Shown in pieces: positions 16,955-25,651 of a stretch of DNA of 64,000 bases; the stretch's first letter is position 1; each line of letters begins with the position of its first letter. The position numbers and the translations under genes are program-made. This DNA comes from Tolypothrix bouteillei VB521301 (lineage in GTDB: Bacteria; Cyanobacteriota; Cyanobacteriia; Cyanobacteriales; Nostocaceae), in contig NZ_JHEG04000001.1 in the NCBI RefSeq assembly GCF_000760695.4, positions 1,644,717 through 1,708,716 of the forward strand. Reading direction: 5' to 3'. The notes below the pieces were generated by a model. It did not search any database. It was given only the letters and a program-made list of their open reading frames with translations, and was not told where the DNA came from.

Positions 16955-17582
16955 TTTCTAGCAAAGGTGCAAGAGCAGTACGTTGGACGTTTTGCTCGAT
17001 ACCATTTCCTTTAAGGACAATTGGAGCACGCGATTGAATAGATTCGCGTACTGAAGAACAACCAAGGGATGGAATAACTTCTGCTAGTACAGGAAAAAAT
17101 TCCTCATTTAATTTATCGAGTGACGGTCTTATGTTTTTCTTCAAGTCTGGGGTATTCGTAAAAAATTTTATTCCTTGCCTTTGCCAAGCTTGAAAATCAG
17201 CTTTCTGTATTTGTTTTCCAGCTTCTATCTGTCCTTGAAAAAACGCTGTCACTGTATCGGGGTGAATGTTGTAAACTATTGCTTGCTGTCGCACTTTGGC
17301 GATTAATTCCTGTTCGCGCTGGCGGTCTTCTATAGGGAGTTTTTTATTCCATTTCCATCTGGCTACATCATGAGCGATTATCAATCGCTGTTGCATAAGC
17401 TGTAATAAATTGTTGACTTGTTTTTGTTGATGTGCGAATGTATTTGTAAAATGGAACTGTTGATGACGCGAGACAAAATAATACTTTAAAGTTGCCGTAA
17501 CTAGCGCACTCATAACCAATAGCACTAGAAAAATCCTAATAGTTTGCAATAAGATAGTCTTTTGTGTGTGATTTGCTCTCAT
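16920..17582 (-). CDS. Chorismate mutase, secreted/periplasmic AroQ (gamma) type
   Basis: A 220-aa protein with an N-terminal hydrophobic segment (residues about 14-33, signal peptide or anchor). An all-helical domain follows: LLQLMQQRLIIAHDVARWKW, then LPIEDRQREQELIAKV and YNIHPDTVTAFFQGQIEAGK. Arg67-like, Lys and Glu/Gln positions follow the pattern of exported AroQ-gamma mutases such as the Mycobacterium tuberculosis enzyme, and C-terminal cysteines (SLGCSS, GASCPEA) could form the disulfide seen there. It would convert chorismate to prephenate outside the cytoplasm, an unusual location whose purpose is not established. It overlaps the MFS gene convergently by 35 bp. Confidence 0.8.
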   Translation of the reverse strand: MRANHTQKTILLQTIRIFLVLLVMSALVTATLKYYFVSRHQQFHFTNTFAHQQKQVNNLLQLMQQRLIIAHDVARWKWNKKLPIEDRQREQELIAKVRQQAIVYNIHPDTVTAFFQGQIEAGKQIQKADFQAWQRQGIKFFTNTPDLKKNIRPSLDKLNEEFFPVLAEVIPSLGCSSVRESIQSRAPIVLKGNGIEQNVQRTALAPLLEIKGASCPEASP

Positions 17583-17715
17583 ATTTATTGATAACTACAG
17601 TGTGAATTCTATTCGCTTTCTTAATTGTGAATGTCTCACCACTTGTTTTCAACGACAAGTATTGTCTCGTAAACTATTTAATCAATTTTAACGCTCGTAT
17701 AACGGCCCTAAAATA

Positions 17716-17780
17716 GTTACAAACACCTCTTCCTTGTCCCCCTTGTCCCCCTTGTTCGACTCTCAAATAGGATTGCTATA
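17716..17780. repeat. Small interspersed repeat, copy A (GTTACAAAC...GGATTGCTATA)
   Basis: It shares the interior CTTGTCCCCCTTGTCCCCCTTG run and the right end AATAGGATTGCTATA with copies at 45111-45184 and 49022-49105. The left terminal repeat is not conserved in this copy. Confidence 0.6.
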
Positions 17781-17999
17781 GATTACATATTTTTACTTGG
17801 GGCTTGTATTTCACTGAGTGTTATGTGATTATACTATAACAAAACATCGGTAAATCAGTCGATTAGCTGTACTTAATTACAGACATCACATAGACAAACT
17901 ATCCAAAATTTTGAAGCTCAAGCACAGGTATTCCAAGTCGATTGTGCTTGTTGTAAAGCAGCGTTCCTCAATCCTCATTGGATACAAGGGCTAAATGCG

Positions 18000-18026
18000 T
18001 TTCAGGTAGGTACTACCTACCTGAAA
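18000..18026. repeat. Perfect 13+1+13 palindrome (TTTCAGGTAGGTA-C-TACCTACCTGAAA)
   Basis: A perfect inverted repeat in the 640-bp gap between the chorismate mutase and MFS genes. It could be an operator, a terminator-like hairpin or a relic of a terminal repeat; no T-tract follows directly. Nothing else in the gap supports a gene. Confidence 0.5.
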
Positions 18027-18069
18027 TTTTCTTAAAACTTGACATAGAAACGGTATGTTGGGCTAAAAG

Positions 18070-18215
18070 GGTTTAGAAACACCAGTTCCCAGGACGTGGG
18101 AGCCCTCCTACAAGGGTGGACTCACCACTTGCTGTAGCTTGTAGAACCATGCAGGGCAATCACTCATGAGGGAAACCCCCAAGATCGCGTTGCTTCACCA
18201 CCGCATTCGTGTACC
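18070..18215. repeat. Dispersed intergenic repeat rich in short inverted segments
   Basis: The stretch contains ACCAGTTCCCAGGACGTGGGAG, CCCTCCTACAAGGG and repeated ACTGGT/ACCAGT ends. It resembles, on the opposite strand, the ACTGGTGAGTCTAG...GATACAAGGGAGGGC repeats at 48300-48470. No ORF of note. Its right edge touches the stop region of the MFS gene. Confidence 0.35.
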
Positions 18216-18225
18216 AGTCACTATC

Positions 18226-19614
18226 CTACTGGTTACTGGTTGCTGTTAAACCCATTTTTATATATACCGACTGTAATATACTTCTTATTTTAGACTCTTG
18301 CCTGAAAAAATAAAAAGCACCCAAAAGACAACACATACCGCCAAAAAATAGAGCGTTAGCAACTCCAATTTGATTTGTCAATCCACCAAAAAACAAATTA
18401 CCAAAAGGCAGTATTCCCAAAAAACCTGTTGTAAAGATACTTGTCACTCTACCTCGTTTATTCTCGTCAGGCAAAATTGATTGAACAAAGTTACCAATTG
18501 CAGCCAGAGTTAAAGTATTACTCATACCTACTAAAAAAATTAAAACCAGACAAATCTCTAGATTGCTATAGCGAGAAAAAAGCATCAAACCCAAGCCTAA
18601 AATTATTGTAGAACGCGTAATCACTTTCTCTAACCCTATGACTTGCTTGCGAAGAATAAGATAAAAACCTGCAATTATCGAACCAAGGGCTGAAGCTGTC
18701 ATCAAAAATCCCATAGTTTCAGCGTTACCAGACAATATTGTTTGAGTAAAAATAGGCATTAGGTTAACATGGGTCATTGCCATAAAACAAATAACGATTT
18801 GTAACACAAAAGTATATCTTATAGGTAAAAATTCATAAGCAAAAATGAATCCTTCCTTTAAATTCTTCAAAAAAGGAGTTTTTTGAGATGAGGAATTATT
18901 AGGAAGTGCTCTAATTTGAGCCGTTAAAATTGCAGATATAAAGGGTATATAGGTAACAGCATCTATTAAAAAACAAGCTGCTGCTCCCGATCTAGCTAGC
19001 AGTAAACCCGCAATCATGGGACTGGCAAACTTAGCTGTATTAATTGAGAAAGAATGGATTGAAACCGCGCTGTAAGTCTCTGCTTTATTCTCCACTAGTC
19101 TGGGAATAGTTACCAACCGTGCTGGCAGATCGAAAGCTTTTATTGTTCCCTGAAGTGTACCAATGGCAATAATCCATATAACGTTAAGATGACCGTTAAG
19201 AGTCAAAATAGTGAGAGTAAAAGATAAAAGAATCGACAGTAGCTGAGTTGTTAGTAATACATAGCGCACATTCCAGCGATCCAACAAGACTCCTACTAAA
19301 GGTGTAATAACTAAACCCATAGCTTGATTGGTAAATCCAGCAACACCAACTAGCACGGCTGAATTGGTTAATTGATAAACCATCCATACCAAGGCTATTT
19401 GGGTCATCCATGAGCCAAAAAAAGATACACTTTCTCCAATGACGAAACAACAAACATTTAGAGATTTTAGAGCAGGTGGAATTTGAAAAGAACTCAATTT
19501 GTGTTTGCCTTCCTCAAAATGTTCTCTATGACTTTGTCCCATCAGTGTCTTCCTTTTGTAAACGTCTACAACCTTTTCAAGGCGGTAAAAAGCTCGATCG
19601 TACTTGGACATCAC
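18226..19614 (-). CDS. MFS transporter, EntS-like (MFS_3)
   Basis: A 462-aa MFS_3-type protein similar in plan to the one at 15692: VSFFGSWMTQIALVWMVYQL in helix 1 and VGVLLDRWNVRYVLLT in the helix 2-3 loop. About 50 extra residues precede helix 1, so an internal start such as the Met before GQSHREHFEEG is possible. It is more AT-rich than its relative. Substrate unknown. The pair flanks a secreted-type chorismate mutase, which may hint at an aromatic-derived exported product, but no biosynthetic genes are visible. Confidence 0.8.
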   Translation of the reverse strand: MMSKYDRAFYRLEKVVDVYKRKTLMGQSHREHFEEGKHKLSSFQIPPALKSLNVCCFVIGESVSFFGSWMTQIALVWMVYQLTNSAVLVGVAGFTNQAMGLVITPLVGVLLDRWNVRYVLLTTQLLSILLSFTLTILTLNGHLNVIWIIAIGTLQGTIKAFDLPARLVTIPRLVENKAETYSAVSIHSFSINTAKFASPMIAGLLLARSGAAACFLIDAVTYIPFISAILTAQIRALPNNSSSQKTPFLKNLKEGFIFAYEFLPIRYTFVLQIVICFMAMTHVNLMPIFTQTILSGNAETMGFLMTASALGSIIAGFYLILRKQVIGLEKVITRSTIILGLGLMLFSRYSNLEICLVLIFLVGMSNTLTLAAIGNFVQSILPDENKRGRVTSIFTTGFLGILPFGNLFFGGLTNQIGVANALFFGGMCCLLGAFYFFRQESKIRSILQSVYIKMGLTATSNQ

Positions 19615-20019
19615 AAGTCCACTCGTTTTGAAGTTGTGTTAGGCAAACTTAAATTTAGTCAGACAAATATTTAGGATTCTTACTATTTTGTGAAACAAAT
19701 ACAGTCGCATATTTATTTGCGAATTGGAACTGCTCTTTCACTACAAGTTTACGACCTAGATTGAACCAGTACCATTGGTCAGAAGTAAGAGAACACGGGC
19801 AAAAATGGTTTGTTTATTTGCCATCCCGTACTCGGCTAAAAGTTGCCTCTGCAAAGCCAGACAAGACTATAAGCCATAGAGCCTGTTCTAAATATTTAGT
19901 TACGCTAATTATTAGTTTCTCATATTTTATTGTAAAGTCAAGCATAAAAAAATACCGCTTCGTTCTCCAAAAACGGTATAGTTCATACACCAATCAAACC
20001 GTTCAGCACAATCAGACAA
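19615..20019. other. 405-bp spacer without a convincing gene
   Basis: It holds the promoter side of the MFS gene. A plus-strand frame (19761-20117) reads WSEVREHGQKWFVYLPSRTR but lacks a ribosome-binding site and overlaps the small gene that follows on the other strand. I see no supported feature here. Confidence 0.4.
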
Positions 20020-20304
20020 TCAAGCGTCATCTGGCAAGTCCGGCTGAATATGTAAGAATTCGTTTCCAATACCGAGTTCTTTTTTACTGCGTTTTAACTG
20101 TTTCCAAAGAGCTCTAATTTGTTCGTAAGCTTCGTTTGGTTCGAGTTTTCCACCAGTCTGCAGACTAGCGATGTAACCGACTTTATGAGAAAATTCTTGG
20201 AGATTGGCGTTAAACACCAGATGCTCTGGTCTAACTTTACCGCGATAGCTAGCGCGAGGGCAAAGAAATCCTTCCAGATCCCTCTGCTTATTGGATTTTT
20301 CCAT
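20020..20304 (-). CDS. Small conserved cyanobacterial protein (DUF7219-like)
   Basis: A 94-aa soluble protein: FLCPRASYRGKVRPEHLVFNA near the start, then LQTGGKLEPNEAYEQIRALW and LKRSKKELGIG. I recall this pattern as a conserved cyanobacterial family (DUF7219), from memory only. An AGGTGGG ribosome-binding site precedes the ATG. Function unknown; it lies downstream of pyrE on the same strand after a 134-bp gap. Confidence 0.7.
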   Translation of the reverse strand: MEKSNKQRDLEGFLCPRASYRGKVRPEHLVFNANLQEFSHKVGYIASLQTGGKLEPNEAYEQIRALWKQLKRSKKELGIGNEFLHIQPDLPDDA

Positions 20305-20437
20305 AAATTTCCCACCTTTTTTATAAGTGTTTTTAATAGTTTTTAACCTGTTCTTAACTAAAGAAACTTTTCTAACAAACTAGTGGATGAGTGAGTGTAT
20401 AGCATCCCCCAAATGACAGACTTTTAGATAGACCGAT

Positions 20438-20986
20438 TTAAGAAAAGTCATCTCGCTTGAGTAAAGGAAGCAGCTTGATACCAACAGATCCCAGTGCGTC
20501 AACAGCACCTTCTTGCCTGTCAATAACGCAAAGTGCCGAATCAATTTGAGCACCAAGTTCCCGGAGTTGACGGGCTGAGATGACAATCTGACCTCCAGAG
20601 GTAACTACGTCTTCTACAATCAAAACTTTGCGATCGCTGAGTTGCGTTCCTTCGCTTAAACGAGCAGTTCCATATTTCTTTGTCTCTTTCCGGACAAAAG
20701 CAGCAGGTATCCCAGAGTAATGTGATAGAAGCACCGCAATGGGAATACCGCCAAGTTCCAGACCTGCAAGTACTTGAGTACCGTTTGGAATGAGCTCGAC
20801 CATTTGCCTAACAATAGAATCAAGCAAGATAGGATCGCAACAAAATTGATACTTATCAAAGTACTCATTTGCTATCTTCCCAGATCGTAGAGTGAAAGAC
20901 CCAGCAAGATAAGAAACTTCGTAAATTTTCTTTGCCAATTCGTGTTTATTTGTTATGATTTCATTCTCTTTATGGAAAGCTTTCAT
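20438..20986 (-). CDS. pyrE: Orotate phosphoribosyltransferase
   Basis: A 182-aa type I phosphoribosyltransferase. The PRPP-binding motif is VLIVEDVVTSGGQ (about residues 118-130), the FDKYQFCCDP strand and AGLELGGIPIAVLLS are typical of PyrE, and AAFVRKETKKYGTA is the flexible catalytic loop. It forms orotidine 5'-phosphate from orotate and PRPP in pyrimidine synthesis. Length is slightly short for PyrE (about 190-215) but all key motifs are present. No other pyr gene is nearby. Confidence 0.88.
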   Translation of the reverse strand: MKAFHKENEIITNKHELAKKIYEVSYLAGSFTLRSGKIANEYFDKYQFCCDPILLDSIVRQMVELIPNGTQVLAGLELGGIPIAVLLSHYSGIPAAFVRKETKKYGTARLSEGTQLSDRKVLIVEDVVTSGGQIVISARQLRELGAQIDSALCVIDRQEGAVDALGSVGIKLLPLLKRDDFS

Positions 20987-21172
20987 CTGTTGCTCTTGTC
21001 TTAGAGTTTTGCCAATCGTTAATATTGTGCCATACTACTATGATGTCTTTTAAAGGGTCTTAGATTTCCTCAACTCTCCTTAAAAAGTGGGGTTAAGGCA
21101 CTCTGAAAGCCCATATTTTTATGGGTATTGATGGAGAAAAAGTTAAGAGATAGAAGAGTAGGTTGAAAACAA

Positions 21173-21292
21173 ATGATTAAAGCTATCCTTTTTGATTTAG
21201 ACGGAACTCTTCTCGATCGCGAGACATCTCTGAAACAAGTTGTCTCTATTCAATACAATCGATTACCGACATTGCAGCTATCAATTGTATAG
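21173..21292 (+). pseudogene. HAD-family hydrolase, N-terminal remnant
   Basis: ATG at 21173 opens MIKAILFDLDGTLLDRETSL, the HAD motif I with nucleophile Asp-x-Asp, and continues only to ...QYNRLPTLQLSIV before a stop at codon 40. The rest of the roughly 220-aa enzyme is absent. The sequence beyond is a dispersed GCGTATAGCC-type repeat, which suggests deletion or replacement at that point. Confidence 0.7.
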
Positions 21293-21346
21293 AAATCGCA
21301 CGTTATTGCGCCATCCTAGAAGGGTAGGCTTATACAAACAAAGCCT

Positions 21347-21392
21347 GCGTATAGCCAGTCCTTACGGGCGTAGCTTGGCATCGCATAGCGTG
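21347..21392. repeat. Dispersed GCGTATAGCC...GCATCGCATAGCG repeat
   Basis: Related copies sit near 48393-48450 and 51100-51150 with the same order of blocks: GTATAGCC, GGGCRTAGCTT, GCATYGCGTAGCG. It is partly self-complementary. The truncated HAD gene ends close to it. Confidence 0.5.
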
Positions 21393-21471
21393 TAATTTGC
21401 GCTGTATTACTTAGTTTCTCTCAACCGAAAGCGCAATGGCATTCTATTAGCCGACTAAATTGGCTCTACTA

Positions 21472-21514
21472 TCCCCCCAAAGACAAATACGCCTATCGTT
21501 GGGGGTGTTTTTTA
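21472..21514 (+). terminator. Possible Rho-independent terminator
   Basis: CCCCCAA pairs with TTGGGGG across an 18-nt loop and is followed by GTTTTTTA. It would terminate plus-strand transcription after the HAD remnant. The loop is long, so confidence is modest. Confidence 0.4.
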
Positions 21515-21614
21515 GTTACTTAACCATTTAATATAAAAAAAGATAAGCTATTGTTTGTTATTTCTCGCATTGGTAAAAGTCTTTCGTTTGTCAAGCATAA
21601 AAGCCATTTTTTTT

Positions 21615-21640
21615 ATACCCCTTTAACAAGGGGTATTTTA
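21615..21640. terminator. Hairpin ATACCCCTT-TAAC-AAGGGGTAT
   Basis: A perfect 9-bp stem with a 4-nt loop, T-runs on both sides (TTTTTTTT before, TTTT after on the plus strand). It lies 300 bp beyond the acyltransferase stop. The rest of the 21400-21940 gap has a 36-codon minus-strand frame (21680-21790, MAEGAKVLNVSFSLVITD...) that I could not assign. Confidence 0.4.
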
Positions 21641-21940
21641 CTGTGCTTTGTCACATTTATTCTTGTACAAAAAGTACACTTAAATGTATTCTGGTTCTAC
21701 CAAAGTTTCTAGAGGATAAGCACGATTTTGCTTTATGTCAGTAATAACAAGCGAAAAGCTTACATTCAAAACTTTTGCGCCTTCTGCCATCTGACGAGCG
21801 GACTTCTGCGTTCATGTACTAGTTTATTAGCTTTTGCGCTGACGTATTCTTTCCGCACTCGAATCGTTTGTCTAACTGCGATCGGCCGCGCAGAGCAACT
21901 GTGAGAACTTCAAAGTGAGATTGTTGAATAAAACCTTTTC

Positions 21941-22903
21941 CTATTGCAACATTCGGTTGAGAAAATGATGGAATAACTTTAACCCTTCTGGCTCCTGATA
22001 GTTTTGTGGCAAAAGGTCAATTAATGCATACTGCAATGCTTCTAAAGCCGTGCTCACTTCCTGTCGTGTTGGTCGGTTGGATTGAGGAAAGCACAAAGGT
22101 TCGCCGAATCGTATGGTTAACTCTTTTCCCAGATAAAGGTTTTTTGTTCCAATCAGCCCAACTGGCGCTACTGGTACTCCCGCTTTCAACGCGTAAATGA
22201 CAGCCCCCTGTCTTAGCGGTAAGTGCAATTTTCCCTCGTTTGTTCCCAATCGTCCTTCTGCAAACAAGAGGATACCATTGTTGCGAGCAAAAATTGTCTG
22301 AATGGTACTGTTAATTTGTCGCAGTACTTGAATTGAATTTCCTGTTGGAACATCTTGTTCGATCGCTTGAGCTAGGTCGCGCATATCTGCCCTTCCTGCT
22401 TTAGCGCTTTCTATCACTGCCATCTCTTCTTTCCACCGACGTTCTAAAGGAACAACACCACCCGCAAAATTCAAAATTTGGCGCTTCCACCATTTGTTGT
22501 AGAGTGTACGTGCGTCACCAAAGATGTAATAGTAGGGTGAAGGAGGAATTTGAGACAGCAATAGAAAAGGGTCGATATGATTGAGGTGATTGGCCGCAAT
22601 CACTGCAGCACCATGGGGAAGGCGTTCCAAATTTTCCACCCTAACTTTAAAAAGTGTTTGAATGAACGCCCGCAGGAGAACGCGACGAGTAGCGCCACTT
22701 GCTCTCGATTCAAAACCTCCGTCACTCAAAACTGTCATTTGCTTCAGCGCTTCTTGAATGGCGTTACGAACTGACGGATCGCGAGACATTGCAAGTCCTT
22801 CTCTGGCTCTTTGGATTGTTTCAAACGTCAGGGATGGCAAGTCATCTATTTCTACGTTATTTTCCCGATCTCCGAATGAAGCCAGAATAGGACGTTCGCT
22901 CAT
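21941..22903 (-). CDS. Lysophospholipid acyltransferase (PlsC-like)
   Basis: A 320-aa protein. The acyltransferase motif I H-x4-D is present as AANHLNHIDPFLLL (about residues 107-120), motif III as LLFAEGRLGTNEG, and motif IV as VPVAPVGLIGT. An N-terminal stretch of about 80 residues precedes the catalytic domain. It would acylate a glycerophospholipid intermediate at the membrane. It stands alone and diverges from the alpha/beta hydrolase gene at 23134; both concern acyl-lipids. Confidence 0.85.
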   Translation of the reverse strand: MSERPILASFGDRENNVEIDDLPSLTFETIQRAREGLAMSRDPSVRNAIQEALKQMTVLSDGGFESRASGATRRVLLRAFIQTLFKVRVENLERLPHGAAVIAANHLNHIDPFLLLSQIPPSPYYYIFGDARTLYNKWWKRQILNFAGGVVPLERRWKEEMAVIESAKAGRADMRDLAQAIEQDVPTGNSIQVLRQINSTIQTIFARNNGILLFAEGRLGTNEGKLHLPLRQGAVIYALKAGVPVAPVGLIGTKNLYLGKELTIRFGEPLCFPQSNRPTRQEVSTALEALQYALIDLLPQNYQEPEGLKLFHHFLNRMLQ

Positions 22904-23133
22904 ATGTAGAAACTAAATACTCACAACGTATCACAGAAAAAACTATCTTGCCTGTAATGCTTAAAGTTTAACAAGCTTTAACAAAACCAAACCCTATCTG
23001 AAGTATCACTACATTATTAAAGTTTAAGTTAAAAAACTCTTAAGAAAGTAGTGTTCAACTTTACCGGCATTGCTGAAATACCTATGATTCAATAGTGCCA
23101 AAGAGTGATAAGCGTTTATCAGAGATTTGAACA

Positions 23134-24024
23134 ATGGAACATCGCGAAGGAACCCTCAAAGGAGTGAGAGGGCTGAATCTCTATTATCAAAGTTGGCATC
23201 CAGGTACTCATCCACGTGCGAGCGTGGCGATTGTACACGGATTGGGAAGCCACAGTGGTTTGTTTGGTAATGTAGTTCAGCACCTCATTCCTGCTGGATA
23301 TGCAGTTTATGGATTGGATTTACGCGGACATGGGCGATCGCAAGGTCAGCGGGGACATATCAATACTTGGTTTGAGTTTCGAGAAGATCTCAAAACTTTT
23401 CTCAAATTGATTGAGACACAAGAGCCGGGATGTCCTCGCTTTCTTTTAGGTCACAGTCTTGGCGGAGTCATAGTTTTAGACTACGTTTTGCGCTTTCCAA
23501 CTGCAATCCAAGGTGTCATTGCGATGGCTCCACCATTAGGTCGGGTTGGTGTTTCACCCGTTAAATTAACTTTAGGGCGTACACTCTCACAAGTTATGCC
23601 ACGCTTCACTCTCAATACGGGTTTTGCTGGTGCTGCAACTTCCAGAGATGCGAATGTACTAGCAACCTTTACTCAAGATAGATTTATGCACTCTATGGTC
23701 AGTGCGCGTCTTGCAACAGAGCTTTTTTCCACAGCTACTTGGATTCAAACTCATGCTGATGAATTACAACTACCTCTATTGATTCTTCATGGTGGAGCCG
23801 ATCGGATCGCACTTCCTGAAGGGAGCCGTATTTTCTATCAAAAAATTAGCTTTCCAGATAAAGAGCTTTATGAATATCCAGAAAGCCGCCACGCTCTTCA
23901 TAGAGATGTTGATTATCAAGAGATATTGACAGACTTAGAAAATTGGCTGGAAAGGCACGTAAAAGGAGGCACTTTGGTTCCATTTAGAAGGCGTTCCCTG
24001 ACAAATGAGTATATGTTGGGCTAG
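23134..24024 (+). CDS. Alpha/beta hydrolase, monoacylglycerol lipase-like
   Basis: A 296-aa serine hydrolase. IVHGLGSHSGLFGNVVQHL is the oxyanion-hole region, GLDLRGHGRSQGQRGH is typical of the monoglyceride-lipase group, and the nucleophile elbow is GHSLGG (about residue 113). The acid and histidine are in LHGGADRIALPEGS and YPESRHALHRDVD. It probably hydrolyses a monoacylglycerol or lysolipid. It diverges from the acyltransferase gene. Confidence 0.87.
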   Translation: MEHREGTLKGVRGLNLYYQSWHPGTHPRASVAIVHGLGSHSGLFGNVVQHLIPAGYAVYGLDLRGHGRSQGQRGHINTWFEFREDLKTFLKLIETQEPGCPRFLLGHSLGGVIVLDYVLRFPTAIQGVIAMAPPLGRVGVSPVKLTLGRTLSQVMPRFTLNTGFAGAATSRDANVLATFTQDRFMHSMVSARLATELFSTATWIQTHADELQLPLLILHGGADRIALPEGSRIFYQKISFPDKELYEYPESRHALHRDVDYQEILTDLENWLERHVKGGTLVPFRRRSLTNEYMLG

Positions 24025-24106
24025 CTAGAATACGGATCTTGCTCTATTGGCAAGCAAAAGTATAGCCATCCTATTTGATTTATGAAATACATACAGGGTG
24101 GGCAAG

Positions 24107-24225
24107 TTTTTTCCAAATTGGGATGCTCTCCTTTAACCCTCAATAAATTGGGGGGAAGTTAATTCTAATTCCCCCCTCTTTTCACGATGTTTCATACCTT
24201 TTCTAGAAATCTGTTTACACCGTAG
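24107..24225. repeat. Composite repeat: MITE end plus relic of the 46941-47102 element
   Basis: TTTTTTCCAAATTGGGATGCTC matches the right end of the element at 36855-37022. Next to it, TTTTCACGATGTTTCATAC and CTTTTCTAGAAATCTGT match, inverted, the interior of the element at 46941-47102. The remainder of the 24025-24462 gap shows nothing else. Confidence 0.55.
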
Positions 24226-24462
24226 CCTTAAACCCCGATAACTGCTAACTACTAACCAATAACAGCCATAACAGATACTAGTATTTATTTACACTGACTT
24301 ACTTCTCTTTAACATTTAACTTACGTTGATATGTTAGAAAGTCGCTACAATAGCTATATGGGGCAAATAATTCGATAGTTAATTTTTTCTGGCTGAGCTA
24401 TTTAAATAACTTCACAAAGCAGTGTTGCACGAGACAATTTATTAGGGCACAAACCAGAGGTA

Positions 24463-24855
24463 ATGAGTATGAACCGAACACTTCTATTCAAACTTAGCAT
24501 ACCATTAATAGCTGCTCCTTTGCTTTCTATTTTTACGCCTCTTACCGCTATGGCATCGCTATCTAACCAACAAACACCTGGATTGGAACAGGAAATTGTT
24601 GGTAATATAGGTAACTCAATACTTGTAGCAGATAGGGATGATTACCGAGACCGTCGCCGAGACCTTCGCGATCGCCGCCGAGAAATTCGCCGAGAAATGC
24701 GTCGCTTAAGGAGAGAGGAAAGACGGCTCGACCGCAGGTACTCAGATCGCGATCGCTACCGCCGTGTAAGTGATTACGATCGCTATCGCGGTGGTAGAAA
24801 TTACGATCGGCGCTATCGAGATCGAGACTATTACCGTTACTATCCTTGGAGATAA
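24463..24855 (+). CDS. Secreted Arg/Asp/Tyr-rich protein
   Basis: A 130-aa protein. Residues 1-32 look like a signal peptide (LLFKLSIPLIAAPLLSIF). The mature part from about residue 58 is a low-complexity, highly charged run of Asp-Arg and Arg-Arg pairs (RDRRREIRREMRRLRREERR) ending in Tyr/Arg-rich sequence and YYPWR. Several Asp-Arg codon pairs are written with HIP1-type GCGATCGC cores. No enzymatic motif; perhaps a wall- or polyanion-binding protein. Function not known. Confidence 0.65.
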   Translation: MSMNRTLLFKLSIPLIAAPLLSIFTPLTAMASLSNQQTPGLEQEIVGNIGNSILVADRDDYRDRRRDLRDRRREIRREMRRLRREERRLDRRYSDRDRYRRVSDYDRYRGGRNYDRRYRDRDYYRYYPWR

Positions 24856-25018
24856 AAAGTTCTATTTGGGATTGCGATCGGTATCTAAAACAGCGGTACT
24901 TGATTCCCTCGCTGTCAGAAGATGACTGAAAATTGTAGGGTAGGCATACCCCAACGTCGAACTCTACTCTTATGGTACGGGCTTCCCTGCTCGTACCATA
25001 AATTAATGCAATGAACCA

Positions 25019-25396
25019 TTAGGCGGATATCCCAGCTATCAAAAAATTGACTAATTCTTCAGCAAAGATATTGTCTAAAGATGACTGCTTGAGCAGCAAT
25101 TGATACCAAATATAACCAGCAATCGTATCAATTACCAATTCTAAATTCAAATTTGGACGCAACTCACCTCTAACAATACCCCGTTCTAAAATAGTACCGA
25201 TTGGTACCCGATAGCATTGAAGAATCTGCTCGCGAGACGCTTCAGCAAAATTGGAATGTATTTGCGCTTCACCAATCAATTCCGTAACAGCAGTTCCTGT
25301 AGTCATTGCGGTCAAGATTATAAATAATTGTTGCAAAATCTGGTATAAGTCCTCTCTTACTGAACCTGTATCAGGTAGCGGAATATTCTGTGCCAC
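25019..25396 (-). pseudogene. TetR-family regulator, N-terminally truncated duplicate
   Basis: The 125-aa frame matches the C-terminal ligand-binding half of the TetR protein at 26218-26856 along its whole length: both share DTGSV(R/K)EDLYQIL, LERGIVRGELRP and LNLELVIDTI/AI. The helix-turn-helix half is missing and upstream sequence in this frame shows no trace of it. Only a GTG is available as start. It is best read as a decayed gene copy, although expression as a non-DNA-binding dimer partner cannot be excluded. Confidence 0.75.
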
Positions 25397-25568
25397 GTTT
25401 AAATATATTAAAAATTTTTATGTATTTTATTGCACTAGAGCGAACGACCAAAGATAGGGAATTGGGGAACTCAATGACCGCTCTGGGGATTAAGGGTCAA
25501 TGGAAATAAGGAAACCTGCTTGATGACTCGGTTGTTACTCAAGACAACACGATTTGTCTCGTTAGGTA

Positions 25569-25597
25569 TTGACAAGACGATACGGTTCGTTTAAATT
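25569..25597 (+). promoter_or_regulatory. Sigma70-type promoter for the 25652 gene
   Basis: TTGACA (25569-25574), a 17-bp spacer and TAAATT (25592-25597) give a near-consensus promoter 55 bp before the start of the exported-protein gene. The spacer contains GATACGGTTCG; a similar TTGACAAGTTGGTTACGGTAC lies at 26920-26940 upstream of the intact TetR gene, so both may be TetR targets. Confidence 0.5.
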
Positions 25598-25651
25598 AAA
25601 GATAAGAAGTTTATACAAGATTCAACTGTCTTGAAATGGAGAATAGAAAAT

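Noticed and set aside
19761..20117. 118-codon plus-strand ORF (WSEVREHGQKWFVYLPSRTR)
   Set aside because: It overlaps the small conserved gene on the other strand and has no start signals; its N-terminal part may be an old coding relic that I cannot identify.
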